DNA of 34,529 nucleotides from JBOGWA01 sp050693155 (GTDB lineage Bacteria > Actinomycetota > UBA4738 > CALAEC01), in NCBI GenBank assembly GCA_050693155.1, contig JBOGWA010000033.1, positions 1 to 34,529 on the forward strand. The letters are read 5' to 3'. The translations under genes and the position numbers were made by a program. The notes under the pieces are model-generated. The model worked only from the letters and a program-made list of their open reading frames with translations, was not told the origin of the DNA and did no database searches. Positions 1 to 10,295 of this stretch are shown piece by piece; the stretch's first letter is position 1; each line of letters begins with the position of its first letter.

Positions 1-337
1 AGTTCTGCTCCAGGACCTTGGTACCTTCCGGGTCGGTCAGCGAGAGAAACTGCACGGTCGTCGGGTCGATCAGCGCCGCGACGTCCGTGAACTGGATGGT
101 GCCGCGCCCGCGCGGAATCTGCAGCTCGCGGTCGAGGCGCACCAGCGCAAAGCCCGGCAGCTCGTTCGCCATCGGCGCGCCCATGCCCGGCAGCGGCCGG
201 TACCACTCCACGGGAATGCCGCCGGGCTGCGCGGAGCTGTACACCGTGAGCGAGACCTCGGGCTCGGCGGCGACGGCACCGAGCGCGAGCAGGACGCCGG
301 CGCACAGCAGGCCGGAACGGGCGGCGGGAAATGACAT
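1..337 (-). CDS. secreted DUF4139-like protein, N-terminal part (3'-truncated by window edge)
   Basis: A reading frame opens at an ATG at 337-335 and runs off the left edge after 112 codons. It starts with a signal peptide: a basic N-terminus, a hydrophobic core LLCAGVLLALGAVAA, and a likely cleavage site before EPEV. The mature part has the pattern LTVYSS... GFALVRLDRELQIPRGRGTIQFTDVAALIDPTTVQF, split here around residues 30-100, which resembles the start of DUF4139-type proteobacterial secreted proteins. A good Shine-Dalgarno sequence AGGAGG lies at 349-344, six bases before the ATG. The exported product probably acts in the periplasm; its function is unknown. The family assignment rests on remembered pattern similarity, not a search. 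It is divergent from the plus-strand membrane protein at 398. Confidence 0.6.
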   Translation of the reverse strand, partial: MSFPAARSGLLCAGVLLALGAVAAEPEVSLTVYSSAQPGGIPVEWYRPLPGMGAPMANELPGFALVRLDRELQIPRGRGTIQFTDVAALIDPTTVQFLSLTDPEGTKVLEQN

Positions 338-397
338 AAGGGCCCTCCTGGGCGGTGAATGCATAGAATAAACGGACGGCAGCCGGGAGTTGGGTCA

Positions 398-904
398 ATG
401 CACACCGAAATCTCGCCCTGGATCGAGAAGCTGTCGCCGCACCGGCTCCGGTTCGCGATCGCATTCGCGATGCTCGCGCTCGTCGTCGCGCTCGCCTGGG
501 TCGCCTGGCGCTGGAGCGTCGCCGAGGACCGCATGGAGATGCTGCAGAAGCAGGCCGACGCGGGCTTTTTGCAGGCGCCGTCCACCAGCCGAAGCGTCCG
601 CGTCGACCTGCGCGCGCCGGGCGTCGTCGCAATCGGCGGCGGCCAGTTTCCGGAGCGCCTGGACATCCGCCTCAACGCGGCCGGCAAGCGCTACTCGCGC
701 TTTCGGGTGAGCCTCCTGCGCGACGACGGCGCGCTCCTGCTGCACGCCGACCAGCTTGTCCGCGACTCGAACATGGACCTCCGGCTCTCGCTCAACAGCT
801 CGATCCTGCCGGAAGGCGCGTACCTCCTTCGCGTCGAGGGCCATGCGCGCGGCGGAAAGCTGGAGCGCGTCGCCGAGGCGCGCCTGCGGGCCGCGGGGCG
901 ATGA
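398..904 (+). CDS. single-pass membrane protein of unknown function
   Basis: I do not recognise this 168-residue protein. The chosen start is the ATG at 398, preceded by GGGAG; an upstream in-frame ATG at 359 would add 13 residues without helping the topology. A short basic cytoplasmic segment is followed by one membrane helix at about residues 17-38 (FAIAFAMLALVVALAWVAW) and a soluble domain. The soluble part (about 60-165) is rich in beta-type segments such as RLDIRLNAAGKRYSRFRVSLL and LRLSLNSSILPEGAYLLRVEG, which look like an extracytoplasmic immunoglobulin-like fold. It is divergent from the DUF4139-like gene, and its stop codon overlaps a 50-codon ORF by ATGA. Base composition and codon use match the neighbouring proteobacterial genes. 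Confidence 0.55.
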   Translation: MHTEISPWIEKLSPHRLRFAIAFAMLALVVALAWVAWRWSVAEDRMEMLQKQADAGFLQAPSTSRSVRVDLRAPGVVAIGGGQFPERLDIRLNAAGKRYSRFRVSLLRDDGALLLHADQLVRDSNMDLRLSLNSSILPEGAYLLRVEGHARGGKLERVAEARLRAAGR

Positions 905-1053
905 GTCCGCACGGCGCAGCCGGCACGGCATTGCGGGTCGCGGCACGCGCTGCGTCTTTGTCATTGTTGCCGTTTGGACTCGCGGCGGGCGGCGGGGACT
1001 TGTTCGGCGCGGGCGACTATCTCGTCGCTTTTGCCCTGCCTCGACGCGATTAG
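901..1053 (+). CDS. 50-residue ORF, possible truncated secreted protein
   Basis: The ATG at 901 overlaps the stop of the preceding gene as ATGA, a usual sign of translational coupling. The frame reads 50 codons to a TAG at 1051-1053. The product has a hydrophobic stretch (ASLSLLPFGLAAGG) like a signal peptide, then GDLFGAGDYLVAFALPRRD. It may be the N-terminal remnant of a longer exported protein, cut off where the convergent ybbP-like gene ends at 1060. Real expression is uncertain; the evidence is the overlap and the signal-like segment only. Confidence 0.3.
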   Translation: MSPHGAAGTALRVAARAASLSLLPFGLAAGGGDLFGAGDYLVAFALPRRD

Positions 1054-1059
1054 GGAACC

Positions 1060-3549
1060 TCAGCCCTCGCGCAGCGTGCTGATCGGCGGATGGTTGATGA
1101 CGCCGCGCGCGGCGAGCGTCCCCGCCCCGCCCACGATCAGCGCTCCCGCGGCCAGCCCGATGACCCAGACCCAGGGATCGAGCGTGTAGGAAAGCTCGAA
1201 TACCTCCCGCGCCAGCAGCCAGCCGGCGAGCGTCGCGCCGATCGCCGCCAGCACGCCCGCGAGCATGCCGAGCGCCGTGAATTCAGAGGCGACGCCCGCG
1301 AGCACGACGCGCCGCCGTGCGCCCAGCGTGCGCAGCATCGCGCTCTCGTAGCGTCGCTCGTCGCGCGTAGACTGGATCGCCGCGAGCAGGACGGTGATCC
1401 CGGCCGCGAGCGTGAAGACGAAGACGTACTGCACGGCGAGCGAGGCGCGGTCGATCACTTCGCGCACCTGCGCCAGTATCGCCTCGATGTCGAAGACCGA
1501 GACCGAGGGAAATCGCCGCACCAGGTCGACGAGCATCTTCCGCTGCCCGGCGTCGAGCCTCATGCTCGTGAGCCAGGTGCCGACCAGGCCGTCGAGCGTG
1601 CCCGGCGAGAACACCAGGAAGAAGTTCGGCCGGAAGCTGTCCCACTCCACTTCCCGGAAGCTCAGGATCTCCGCCTCGACGGTCTCGCCCGCGACGTCGA
1701 AGGCGAGCCGGTCACCGAGCTTCAGGCCAAGTTCCTCCTGGTACTCCGTCGCGACCGAGACGTATGCGCGGCCGCGATCCGCTTCGCTCCACCAGCGGCC
1801 CGCGACGATCCTGTTGTCGAGCTGGAGTGTCTCGGCCCAGGACAGGTTCTGCTCGCGCTCGGCAAAGCCCTCGCCGCGGTCGGTCGCGGGCTCGATTTCC
1901 TCGATCGGCGTGCCGTTGATGGACGACATGCGCGCGCGGATCATCGGGAACAGCCGCGGCGCGGGCAGGCCGTGCCCGGCGAGGAACTTCTCGAAGTCCT
2001 GCGTCTCGGCCGCCGGGATGTTGATCATGAAGAAGTTCGGCGTATCTGCAGGCAGGCTCGCGCGCCAGTCCTCGAGCAGGTCGCCGCGCACCACCGCGAG
2101 CAGCAGGAGGACCATGAGTCCGAGGCCGAAGGCCACGACCTGCACGACGCTTTCGCGCCCGCGGCGCGCGAGGTTCGCGACGCCGTAGCGCCAGGCGACG
2201 CCGACCGCGCCGCGCATGCGACTGGCGAGCCGCACCAGCAGGAAGCCCGCGCCGTAGAGCACGGCGAGGGTCACGGCGATGCCCGCCGCCACGACGCCGA
2301 CCAGCCGCGCGTCGCGTACCAGCCAGTACAGCACGGCGACGAGAGCCGCAACGGCCATGCCGTAGGAGATCGCGTAGCGGAGCGGCGGCGGCTCGAGGTT
2401 CCGCCGCAGCACGCGCGCGGGCGGCACGCGCTTCAACTGCAGCATCGGCGGCAGCGCGAAGCCGACCAGGATCGCGAGCGCCGTGGCGCCGCCGAGGAGC
2501 GCGGGCGCCAGCGTCGGCGGCGGCAAGTCCGCGCTCAGCAGGTCGCCCAGGAAGCGGGTGATCAGCTCCTGCGCGAGATAGCCGAGAACCGCACCCGCGA
2601 CCGCGGCGACGAGCGCGATCACCGCCAGCTCGATGACCGTCACCTGCAGCACGAGCCGCTGCGGCGCGCCCATGCACTTCATCAGGGCGACGCTGTCGAG
2701 GTGGCGCTGCGTGTAGCGCCGCGCGGCCATCGCGACTGCGACGGAGGCGAGCAGCACCGTGATGATCGCGGACAGGTTCAGGAAGCGCCCCGCGCGGCGC
2801 GACGAGGCCTGCATCTGCGGGCTCTCCTCGGCGACGCCCACGAGGCGCTCGCCCTTCGACTTCCGCTCCCGCAGCACTTCGCGGAACTCGCGGATGTCCG
2901 CGGGCCGGCCGGCGAAGAGCAGCGAGTGCGTTGCCCGGCTCCCGGGCCCGAGCAGCTCCGTCGCGGCGAGATCCGCGAGCGGGATCATGAGCGAGGGCGC
3001 GAGATCGATGAAGGCCGAGCCCTGGTCCGGACGGTAATCGAGCACGCGAGTCACGGTGAATCCCGCCGCGCCGACGCTCACCCGCTCGCCCACGCGCGCG
3101 CCGAGCCGCGCGAGCAGGCGCGAGTCGAGCCAGGCCTCGCCCTGGCCAGGCAGCGCGTCGGTCTCGCGCGCGGGCGCGAAGGGCGCGTCGGAGATCTTCA
3201 GCTACCCGCGCAATGGATAACCCGGGCCAACGGCACGCACGGCCGCGAGGGCGTTGTCGGCGCCGAAAAAAACGACGCTCGGGAACGAGACCGTCCGGGC
3301 CGTCGCGATGTCGCGCCGGGCAGCCAGCGCCTCGTATTCCGCCGAAGGCGGCTCAACCGCGCGCAGGCGCAGGTCCGCCGCCAGCACCTCCGCGGCGCGC
3401 TGGTCCACCGCCTGGCCGATGCGGTCGGTGAAAAAGCCGACCCCGGTCAGCGCGGTGACGGCGAGCAGCAGCGCCGCGAGCAGCACGGCCAGCTCGCCCG
3501 AGCGCCAGTCCCGCAGCAGCGCGAGCAGCGCGAAGCGCAGGGCCCTCAC
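1060..3549 (-). pseudogene. ybbP: ybbP-like FtsX-family ABC transporter permease interrupted by one in-frame amber codon
   Basis: Two open stretches, 3549-3205 (115 residues, GTG start) and 3201-1060 (713 codons), lie in the same frame and are separated only by a TAG at 3204-3202. Joined, they give about 829 codons, the usual length of YbbP-type permeases (E. coli YbbP is about 804). Upstream part: first membrane helix and the start of the periplasmic domain, ending AVGPGYPLRG. Directly after the stop the frame continues LKISDAPFAPARETDALPGQ, the expected family continuation, and later FtsX-type helices and motifs such as LLALLLVVRGDLLEDWR-like and WDSFRPNFFLVFSPGTLDG. The natural codon was probably GAG (Glu). 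The gene overlaps ybbA by GTGA, so permease and ATPase form one operon. It could be a true nonsense mutation, a sequencing error or a suppressed codon. Confidence 0.8.
3202..3204 (-). other. in-frame amber codon splitting the ybbP-like gene
   Basis: The minus strand reads CGC GGG TAG CTG AAG here. Reading is open on both sides in one frame and protein similarity runs through it, so a single G-to-T change from GAG would create it. Confidence 0.8.
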
Positions 3550-4229
3550 GGTGCGCTCCCGACCATGCGCCCGGCGTCCAGCTCGACGAGGCGGCCGCAG
3601 CGCGCCGCGATTTCGCGGTCGTGGGTCACGAGCAGCAGCGTCGTGCCGTTCGCGGCGTTGAGGTCGAAGAGCAGCTCGATCACGCGGTGGCCCGTCACCG
3701 TGTCGAGATTGCCGGTGGGCTCGTCCGCGAAGAGGACGGACGGGCGGGTCACGAATGCCCGCGCGATGGCGACGCGCTGCTGCTCGCCGCCGGAGAGCTG
3801 GCGCGGATAGTGCCCGAGCCGCGGCGCGAGCCCTACCTCGGCCAGCACCGCGCGCGCGGTGGCCCGCGCATCGCTCCGGCCCGCAAGCTCGAGCGGCAGC
3901 ATCACGTTCTCGTGCGCGGTGAGCGAGGGCACGAGGTGGAAGGACTGGAAGACGAAGCCGACGTGCCGGGCGCGCGCCGCGGCGCGGCCGTCCTCGTCGA
4001 GCGCCGACAGCCCGATGCCCTCGAGCCAGACTTCGCCCGCGCTCGGCTCGTCGAGGCCTGCCAGCAACGCAAGCAGCGTGGACTTTCCTGCGCCCGAGGC
4101 GCCGACGATTGCGACCGTCTCACCCGCGCCGACCGCGAAGCTCACGTCGTCGAGGATGGTCAGCATTCCCTCGGGGCTGGTAACCTCCTTGGACAAACTT
4201 CTGGCTTCGAGAACGGTCTTCCGGTCCAT
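3546..4229 (-). CDS. ybbA: YbbA-type ABC transporter ATP-binding protein
   Basis: This is a 227-residue ABC ATPase of the LolD/MacB/FtsE type, expected to power the FtsX-like permease encoded immediately downstream. All core motifs are present: Walker A GASGAGKS (43-50), Q-loop VFQSFHL (94-99), signature LSGGEQ (145-150), Walker B VLFADE (165-170), D-loop and switch His203. The start is set at the ATG at 4229-4227. Longer in-frame starts would run into the divergent tesA coding sequence, and the family normally begins a few residues before LEARSLSK. Its stop overlaps the permease GTG start by four bases. Gene order tesA / ybbA-ybbP is the well-known proteobacterial arrangement. The cargo of this exporter family is not firmly known; a link to lipid handling is inferred from the tesA neighbour. 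Confidence 0.9.
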   Translation of the reverse strand: MDRKTVLEARSLSKEVTSPEGMLTILDDVSFAVGAGETVAIVGASGAGKSTLLALLAGLDEPSAGEVWLEGIGLSALDEDGRAAARARHVGFVFQSFHLVPSLTAHENVMLPLELAGRSDARATARAVLAEVGLAPRLGHYPRQLSGGEQQRVAIARAFVTRPSVLFADEPTGNLDTVTGHRVIELLFDLNAANGTTLLLVTHDREIAARCGRLVELDAGRMVGSAP

Positions 4230-4845
4230 GGGTCGCGCGCTCGTCCTCTTCGTTTTCCTGTTCGCCGCGGCGCTGCCCGCGCGGCCCGCCGAACCGCCGG
4301 TCATCCTCGTCGTGGGCGATTCGCTGTCCGCCGGTTACGGGCTCGCGCCCGGCCAGGGCTGGGTCGCCCTGCTGCAGCAGCGACTGAAGAAAGGAGGTTA
4401 CGGTCACCGCGTCGTCAACGCCAGCGTCAGCGGCGAGACGACGGACGGCGGCGTCGCGCGGCTCGACCGCGCGCTCGCGACGCACAAGCCCGCAATCGTG
4501 ATCATCGAGCTGGGCGGTAACGACGGCTTGCGGGGTCTGCCGGTCGCGCGCGTCGAGGCCAATCTCGGGCTGCTCGTCACCAAGAGCCGCGCGGCGGGCG
4601 CCGAAGTGCTGCTGCTCGCCGTGCGCGTGCCGACCAACTACGGCCCGCAATACTCGAGCTCGTTCCAGAAGATCTACGACGACCTCAAGTCGCGCTACCG
4701 GATTGGCGTCGCCGCGCTGATGAGTCCCGAGGTCGCTCTCGACCTCGCCTATTTCCAGGCCGACGGCATCCATCCGAACGCCAGGGCGCAGCCGCTCCTG
4801 CTCGATAACGTCTGGGTCCAGCTCGCGCCGCTGCTCCGCCCCTGA
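4228..4845 (+). CDS. tesA: TesA-type periplasmic lysophospholipase / acyl-CoA thioesterase (SGNH hydrolase)
   Basis: The 205-residue protein has a signal peptide (residues 1-21, cleavage near PARPA-EPP) and the SGNH hydrolase blocks in order: block I GDSLSAGYG with nucleophile Ser32, block II Gly69 (SVSGETTDGG), block III GGNDGLRG with Asn98, and block V DGIHPN with Asp179 and His182. TesA enzymes hydrolyse acyl-CoA, lysophospholipid and aryl esters in the periplasm. The ATG at 4228 shares the palindrome CATG with the ybbA start on the opposite strand, so the two genes are transcribed divergently with overlapping start codons. Their promoters must therefore lie inside each other's coding sequences, or expression depends on transcripts starting further away. 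An acyl-CoA ligase gene follows on the same strand. Confidence 0.93.
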   Translation: MGRALVLFVFLFAAALPARPAEPPVILVVGDSLSAGYGLAPGQGWVALLQQRLKKGGYGHRVVNASVSGETTDGGVARLDRALATHKPAIVIIELGGNDGLRGLPVARVEANLGLLVTKSRAAGAEVLLLAVRVPTNYGPQYSSSFQKIYDDLKSRYRIGVAALMSPEVALDLAYFQADGIHPNARAQPLLLDNVWVQLAPLLRP

Positions 4846-4926
4846 GGCCGGGCTGCCCTAGCCAAAGCCACGCGAAACGCGGACCATGGCCGGACGGGAT
4901 GACCGGCGTGATTTTGCGATGCAGCA

Positions 4927-6636
4927 ATGAATGACTCCGAGGCGGCTACGGGGAAGATCTGGCTGCGCGATTACCCGCCCGACGTGCCCGCGGAGATCGA
5001 CCCGGACTCGATTCCCTCGCTGAAGCACCTGTACGAGGACGCCTGCCGGCGCTACGCCGGGCTCACCGCGTACTCGAACATGGGCCGCAAGCTCAGCTAC
5101 GCGGACCTCGAGGACATGTCGCGCCGCTTCGGCGCCTGGCTGCAGAACGAGGCGGGCCTCGGCAAGGGCGACCGCGTCGCCATCATGATGCCGAACCTGC
5201 TGCAGTACCCGATCGCGATCATGGGCGCGCACCGCGCCGGCTGCACCGTCGTCAACGTCAACCCGCTCTACACAGCGCGCGAGCTGGAGCACCAGCTCGC
5301 GGACTCGGGCGCGAGCGTCATCGTGATTTTCGAGAACGCGGGCGCGACGCTCGCGCAGGTGATCGGGCGTACGCCGGTCAGGCGCGTCGTCGTGACGGGC
5401 ATCGGCGACCTGCTCGGCTTCCCGAAGGGTGCGATCACGAACTTCGTGATTCGCAGGGTCAAGAAGATGGTGCCCGCGTGGGCGCTGCCGGGCGCGACGC
5501 GCTTCAAGGACGCGCTCGCGCGCGGCGCATCGCTCGCGCTCGATCCCGTGGAGGTCGGCGGCGAGGACGTCGCCTTCCTGCAGTACACCGGCGGCACGAC
5601 CGGCGTCTCGAAGGGCGCGGTGCTGACGCACCGGAATATGGTCGCGAACACGCTACAGGTTGTCTCATTCGTGCCCGAGTTGACGGAGGTCACGAATCCC
5701 GCCGTCATTACTGCGTTGCCGCTCTACCATATCTTCGCGCTGACGACGAACATGCTGGTATTCACGAAGGTCGGCGGCCATAACGTCCTGATCACGAACC
5801 CGCGCGACCTGCCGGGCTTCGTCAGGGAGCTTGCGAAGGTGAAGTTCACGTTCATCACCGGCGTGAACACGCTTTTCAATGCGCTGCTCAACACGCCGGG
5901 CTTCGAGTCGCTCGACTTCGGCTCGCTGAAGGTCGCGCTCGGCGGCGGCATGGCGGTGCAGGCGGCCGTGTCCGAGCGCTGGCGCAAGGTCACCGGCCGG
6001 CACATCTGCCAGGGCTGGGGACTCACCGAGTCCTCGCCGGTCGGCACGGCGAACCTGCCGCGCGAAACCGAGTTCACGGGCTCGATCGGCTACCCGATAC
6101 CCTCCACGGAGGTCTCGATTCGCGACGACGCAGGCAAGGCGCTGCCGATCGGCTCGGTCGGCGAGATCTGCCTGCGCGGCCCGCAGGTCATGCGCGGCTA
6201 CTGGAATCGGCCCGAGGAGACCGCGAAAGTCATGCTCCCCGGCGGCTGGCTGCGCACCGGCGACATCGGCCGCATGGACGAGCGCGGGCGGACCTATCTC
6301 GAGGACCGCAAGAAGGACATGATCCTCGTGTCCGGCTTCAACGTGTACCCGACCGACGTCGAGCAGGTGCTCTACCGGCACCCGAAGATCCAGAAGGTCT
6401 GCGTTGCGGGAATCCCGGACGAGAAGACCGGCGAGGCCGTGAAGGCATACGTGGTCCTGAAACCGGGTGAGTCCGCGACGGAGAAGGAGATCGTTGACTG
6501 GAGCCGCCAGCACCTCACCGGCTACCGCGTGCCGCATCACATCGCGTTCCGCGACGAGCTGCCCGAGACGATGGTCGGCAAGGTTCTTCGCCGGGTGCTC
6601 GTCGAGGAGGAGAAGCAGCAGGCCTCGGCGAGCTAG
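4927..6636 (+). CDS. fadD: long-chain fatty acid--CoA ligase (FadD type)
   Basis: A 569-residue ANL-superfamily adenylate-forming enzyme that activates long-chain fatty acids with ATP and CoA for beta-oxidation or lipid synthesis. Visible motifs: phosphate-binding loop YTGGTTGVSKGA (about 220-231), substrate motif GWGLTESSP, the adenine/ribose motif with WLRTGDIG, hinge region LEDRKKDMILVSGFNVYP, and a C-terminal lysine in ETMVGKVLRRVL. Length and the LTEVTNPAVITALPLYHIF segment fit bacterial FadD. The ATG at 4927 is the natural start, in MNDSEAATGKIWL, and FadD family members start similarly before LWLxxYP. It lies 81 bases after tesA on the same strand, consistent with a fatty-acid metabolism cluster. 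It is the last gene with proteobacterial character. Confidence 0.93.
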   Translation: MNDSEAATGKIWLRDYPPDVPAEIDPDSIPSLKHLYEDACRRYAGLTAYSNMGRKLSYADLEDMSRRFGAWLQNEAGLGKGDRVAIMMPNLLQYPIAIMGAHRAGCTVVNVNPLYTARELEHQLADSGASVIVIFENAGATLAQVIGRTPVRRVVVTGIGDLLGFPKGAITNFVIRRVKKMVPAWALPGATRFKDALARGASLALDPVEVGGEDVAFLQYTGGTTGVSKGAVLTHRNMVANTLQVVSFVPELTEVTNPAVITALPLYHIFALTTNMLVFTKVGGHNVLITNPRDLPGFVRELAKVKFTFITGVNTLFNALLNTPGFESLDFGSLKVALGGGMAVQAAVSERWRKVTGRHICQGWGLTESSPVGTANLPRETEFTGSIGYPIPSTEVSIRDDAGKALPIGSVGEICLRGPQVMRGYWNRPEETAKVMLPGGWLRTGDIGRMDERGRTYLEDRKKDMILVSGFNVYPTDVEQVLYRHPKIQKVCVAGIPDEKTGEAVKAYVVLKPGESATEKEIVDWSRQHLTGYRVPHHIAFRDELPETMVGKVLRRVLVEEEKQQASAS

Positions 6637-6931
6637 CGGCTCCGCGAACCTGAGCCCGTCGCGGTGGGGGGAGGCCGCTTTTCGCGCGCCTCTCCGAAGG
6701 CCCACTCGTCTTCGCGACGCCCCGCGGAAGCCGGCCGTGGTCTGACTCCCGGGCGCGAGGATACGGGAGGACCAGCTTGTACCTTCGGCTGAGCGGGACG
6801 GACGGGCGCGGCCTGCCCGCCCGAGCGGCGGAGCCGCCGATCGTGGAGGAGCATGGCCCACGCTCTGAACGATGCAAAACCGGAGGCCAGGGCTACCAGT
6901 GCGAGGGCGATGACGATAGCTGTGTCCCGGT

Positions 6932-6935
<4 letters not shown>
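6633..6935 (-). CDS. small single-pass membrane protein downstream of thyX
   Basis: The GTG at 6935-6933 overlaps the thyX stop as GTGA, so the gene is probably translated with thyX. The 100-residue product has an N-terminal hydrophobic helix (IVIALALVALASGF, residues 7-20), a short basic segment (HDRRLRRSGG) and then a proline/arginine-rich, low-complexity tail. The family is not recognised. The tail runs through the stretch where the organism type seems to change, and its TAG (6635-6633) lies inside the palindrome CTAG shared with the fadD stop. The true C-terminus may therefore be an artefact of the join; only the first half is well supported. Confidence 0.5.
6637..6932. other. stretch containing the change from proteobacterial-type to actinobacterial-type sequence
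   Basis: Left of here the genes are proteobacterial in kind and order; right of here they are actinobacterial. The stretch is covered only by the poorly conserved C-terminal half of a small minus-strand ORF. I see no transposase, tRNA end or long repeat that would explain a natural insertion, so an assembly join is plausible. Confidence 0.55.
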
Positions 6936-8539
<1,604 letters not shown>

Positions 8540-8569
8540 CAGTTTCTCTTCCCCGGGCCCTCCGGAAGC

Positions 8570-10234
8570 CTACGGGAAGGGGGAAGGCTCCGGGCCTTCT
8601 GAGACGACGACCTGGACCGTCGAGCCGCGTTCGACCTCGCTCCCCGCCTCGGGATCCTGGCTCGCAATCGTGTCGGCGGGACAGTCCTCGGAGAACGATG
8701 TGCCGACCTCCTGGTACTCGAGATCGCGCTCCTCGATCTCCGCCTGCGCGTCCTCCCGTGACTGACAGATCACGTTCGGCACCGACGTCAGGGCCGGGCC
8801 GCTCGAGACGGTGATGTTGACCGACGAACCCTCGTCCACTCGCTCGCCGGCCGGCGGATCCTGAGCGATGATCGTTCCCTCGGGGTCCTCGCTCGGCTGC
8901 TGGCTCGTGAAACCGAGCACCAACCTCGACGCCTCGAGGATCCCGGCTGCGTCGGATTCCTGCCCGCCCACAAGGGTGGGGACCTCGACCTGGCGCAGGC
9001 CTCTCGAGACCGAGATCTCGACCGTGTCTCCTTCCTCGAGCCTTGTCCCTTCGGGGGGGTCCTGGGCGAACACGGTGTTGGGCGGCTCCTCCTCGCGGAA
9101 CCGTTCTGTCACGTCCACGCGCAACCCCAGGCCCCGGAGGGTTCGGAGCGCGCCTTCTTCGGTCGCCCCGATCACGTTCGGCATGGTCACGGTCGGCGCT
9201 TCCGACAGGAGCGACCGGGCGAGGAAGAATCCCGCGACCCCGAGAATCGAGAGGATCGCGATCGTGATCGCCACCGCTCGGCCCGCCCCACCGCCGCCAT
9301 AGGAGGGCTCCGGTGCGCGCAGAACCTGCGTTTCCTCCGGCCGGGTCATCACGTGCGTCCGCGCCTCGTCGAGGATGGGTGTGGCGTGTACCGTATTTCC
9401 CGCCGCTGCCCGCCCAAGGTCCTCGACCAGCTCGTTCGCGCTCTGGAACCGGTTCGCGGCGTTCTTCGCGAGGGATTTCATGACGATCTGCTCGAGCCCG
9501 GGAGGCACGTCGCCGTTCAGCGTTCTCGGCGGGATCGGCGGCTCGTTCACGTGCTTGTACGCCACGGAGACGGGGGTGTCCCCGACGAACGGAGGACGGC
9601 CGGTAAGCAGCTCGTAGAGCACGCACCCGAGGGAGTAGATGTCCGAGCGGCCGTCGACCGTCTCGCCCTGCGCCTGCTCGGGCGAGAGGTAGCTCGCGGT
9701 GCCGAGAACCGTTGCGGTCTGAGTAACGGAGTCGGTGGAGACGGCGCGGGCGATCCCGAAGTCCATCACCTTCACCTCGCCGTCCTTCGTGAGCATGATG
9801 TTTCCGGGCTTCACGTCCCGGTGGATGACGCCGGCCGCATGCGCGGCGCCGAGCGCGCGCCCGACCGCTTCACCGATCTCGATCGCGCGCTCGGGATGCA
9901 AGGGCCCGTCCCGACCGATCGTCTCGGCGAGTGTGGCGCCTTCGACGTACTCCATGACGATGAAGTGGACGATCCCCTGATCTCCCGTGTCGTACACGGA
10001 TACGACGTTGGGGTGATTGAGCGCGGCGGCCGCCTGCGCCTCGCGGCGGAACCGCTCGACGAACTGCTTGTCCTTTGCGAACTGCGGGGCAAGAACCTTT
10101 ACCGCGACGGTTCGCCCGAGGACGGTGTCCGTTCCCCTGAACACCTTTGCCATGCCGCCCTCACCGAGCGCCGCGCCGATTTCGTAGCGGCCGCCGAGCA
10201 CCCGCTTCTTCTGCGGTCGATGTTTGCTCGCCAT
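8570..10234 (-). CDS. pknB: PknB-type Ser/Thr protein kinase with three PASTA domains
   Basis: A 554-residue transmembrane Hanks-type kinase. The kinase domain spans about 17-275 with the glycine loop GEGGMAKV, Lys46, HRD 138-140, Asn145, DFG 158-160, a Thr/Ser-rich activation loop (167-179) and the SPE of the P+1 loop. A juxtamembrane linker leads to one membrane helix (about 319-341) and three extracellular PASTA repeats (about 348-411, 415-478, 482-546) that bind peptidoglycan fragments or lipid II in this family. The third PASTA has two cysteines (Cys490, Cys518) that could form a disulphide. PknB phosphorylates cell-division and cell-wall proteins and is opposed by PstP encoded in the same operon. 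It follows the pknA-like gene by about 60 bases, as in Mycobacterium. Confidence 0.95.
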   Translation of the reverse strand: MASKHRPQKKRVLGGRYEIGAALGEGGMAKVFRGTDTVLGRTVAVKVLAPQFAKDKQFVERFRREAQAAAALNHPNVVSVYDTGDQGIVHFIVMEYVEGATLAETIGRDGPLHPERAIEIGEAVGRALGAAHAAGVIHRDVKPGNIMLTKDGEVKVMDFGIARAVSTDSVTQTATVLGTASYLSPEQAQGETVDGRSDIYSLGCVLYELLTGRPPFVGDTPVSVAYKHVNEPPIPPRTLNGDVPPGLEQIVMKSLAKNAANRFQSANELVEDLGRAAAGNTVHATPILDEARTHVMTRPEETQVLRAPEPSYGGGGAGRAVAITIAILSILGVAGFFLARSLLSEAPTVTMPNVIGATEEGALRTLRGLGLRVDVTERFREEEPPNTVFAQDPPEGTRLEEGDTVEISVSRGLRQVEVPTLVGGQESDAAGILEASRLVLGFTSQQPSEDPEGTIIAQDPPAGERVDEGSSVNITVSSGPALTSVPNVICQSREDAQAEIEERDLEYQEVGTSFSEDCPADTIASQDPEAGSEVERGSTVQVVVSEGPEPSPFP

Positions 10235-10295
10235 TAGGGTCCGTTTGTCGGTCGACTCATGCTATCGGGTCGATGAGCGGCATCCATTCGACCGT

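Noticed and set aside
1090..3810. 906-residue plus-strand open frame
   Set aside because: It lies antisense to the ybbP-like permease and ybbA, is dominated by Arg/Glu/Ala/His as GC-rich shadow frames are, and has no recognisable domain.
5665..6861. 398-residue minus-strand open frame
   Set aside because: It is antisense to fadD, whose motifs are all intact; composition is that of a shadow frame.
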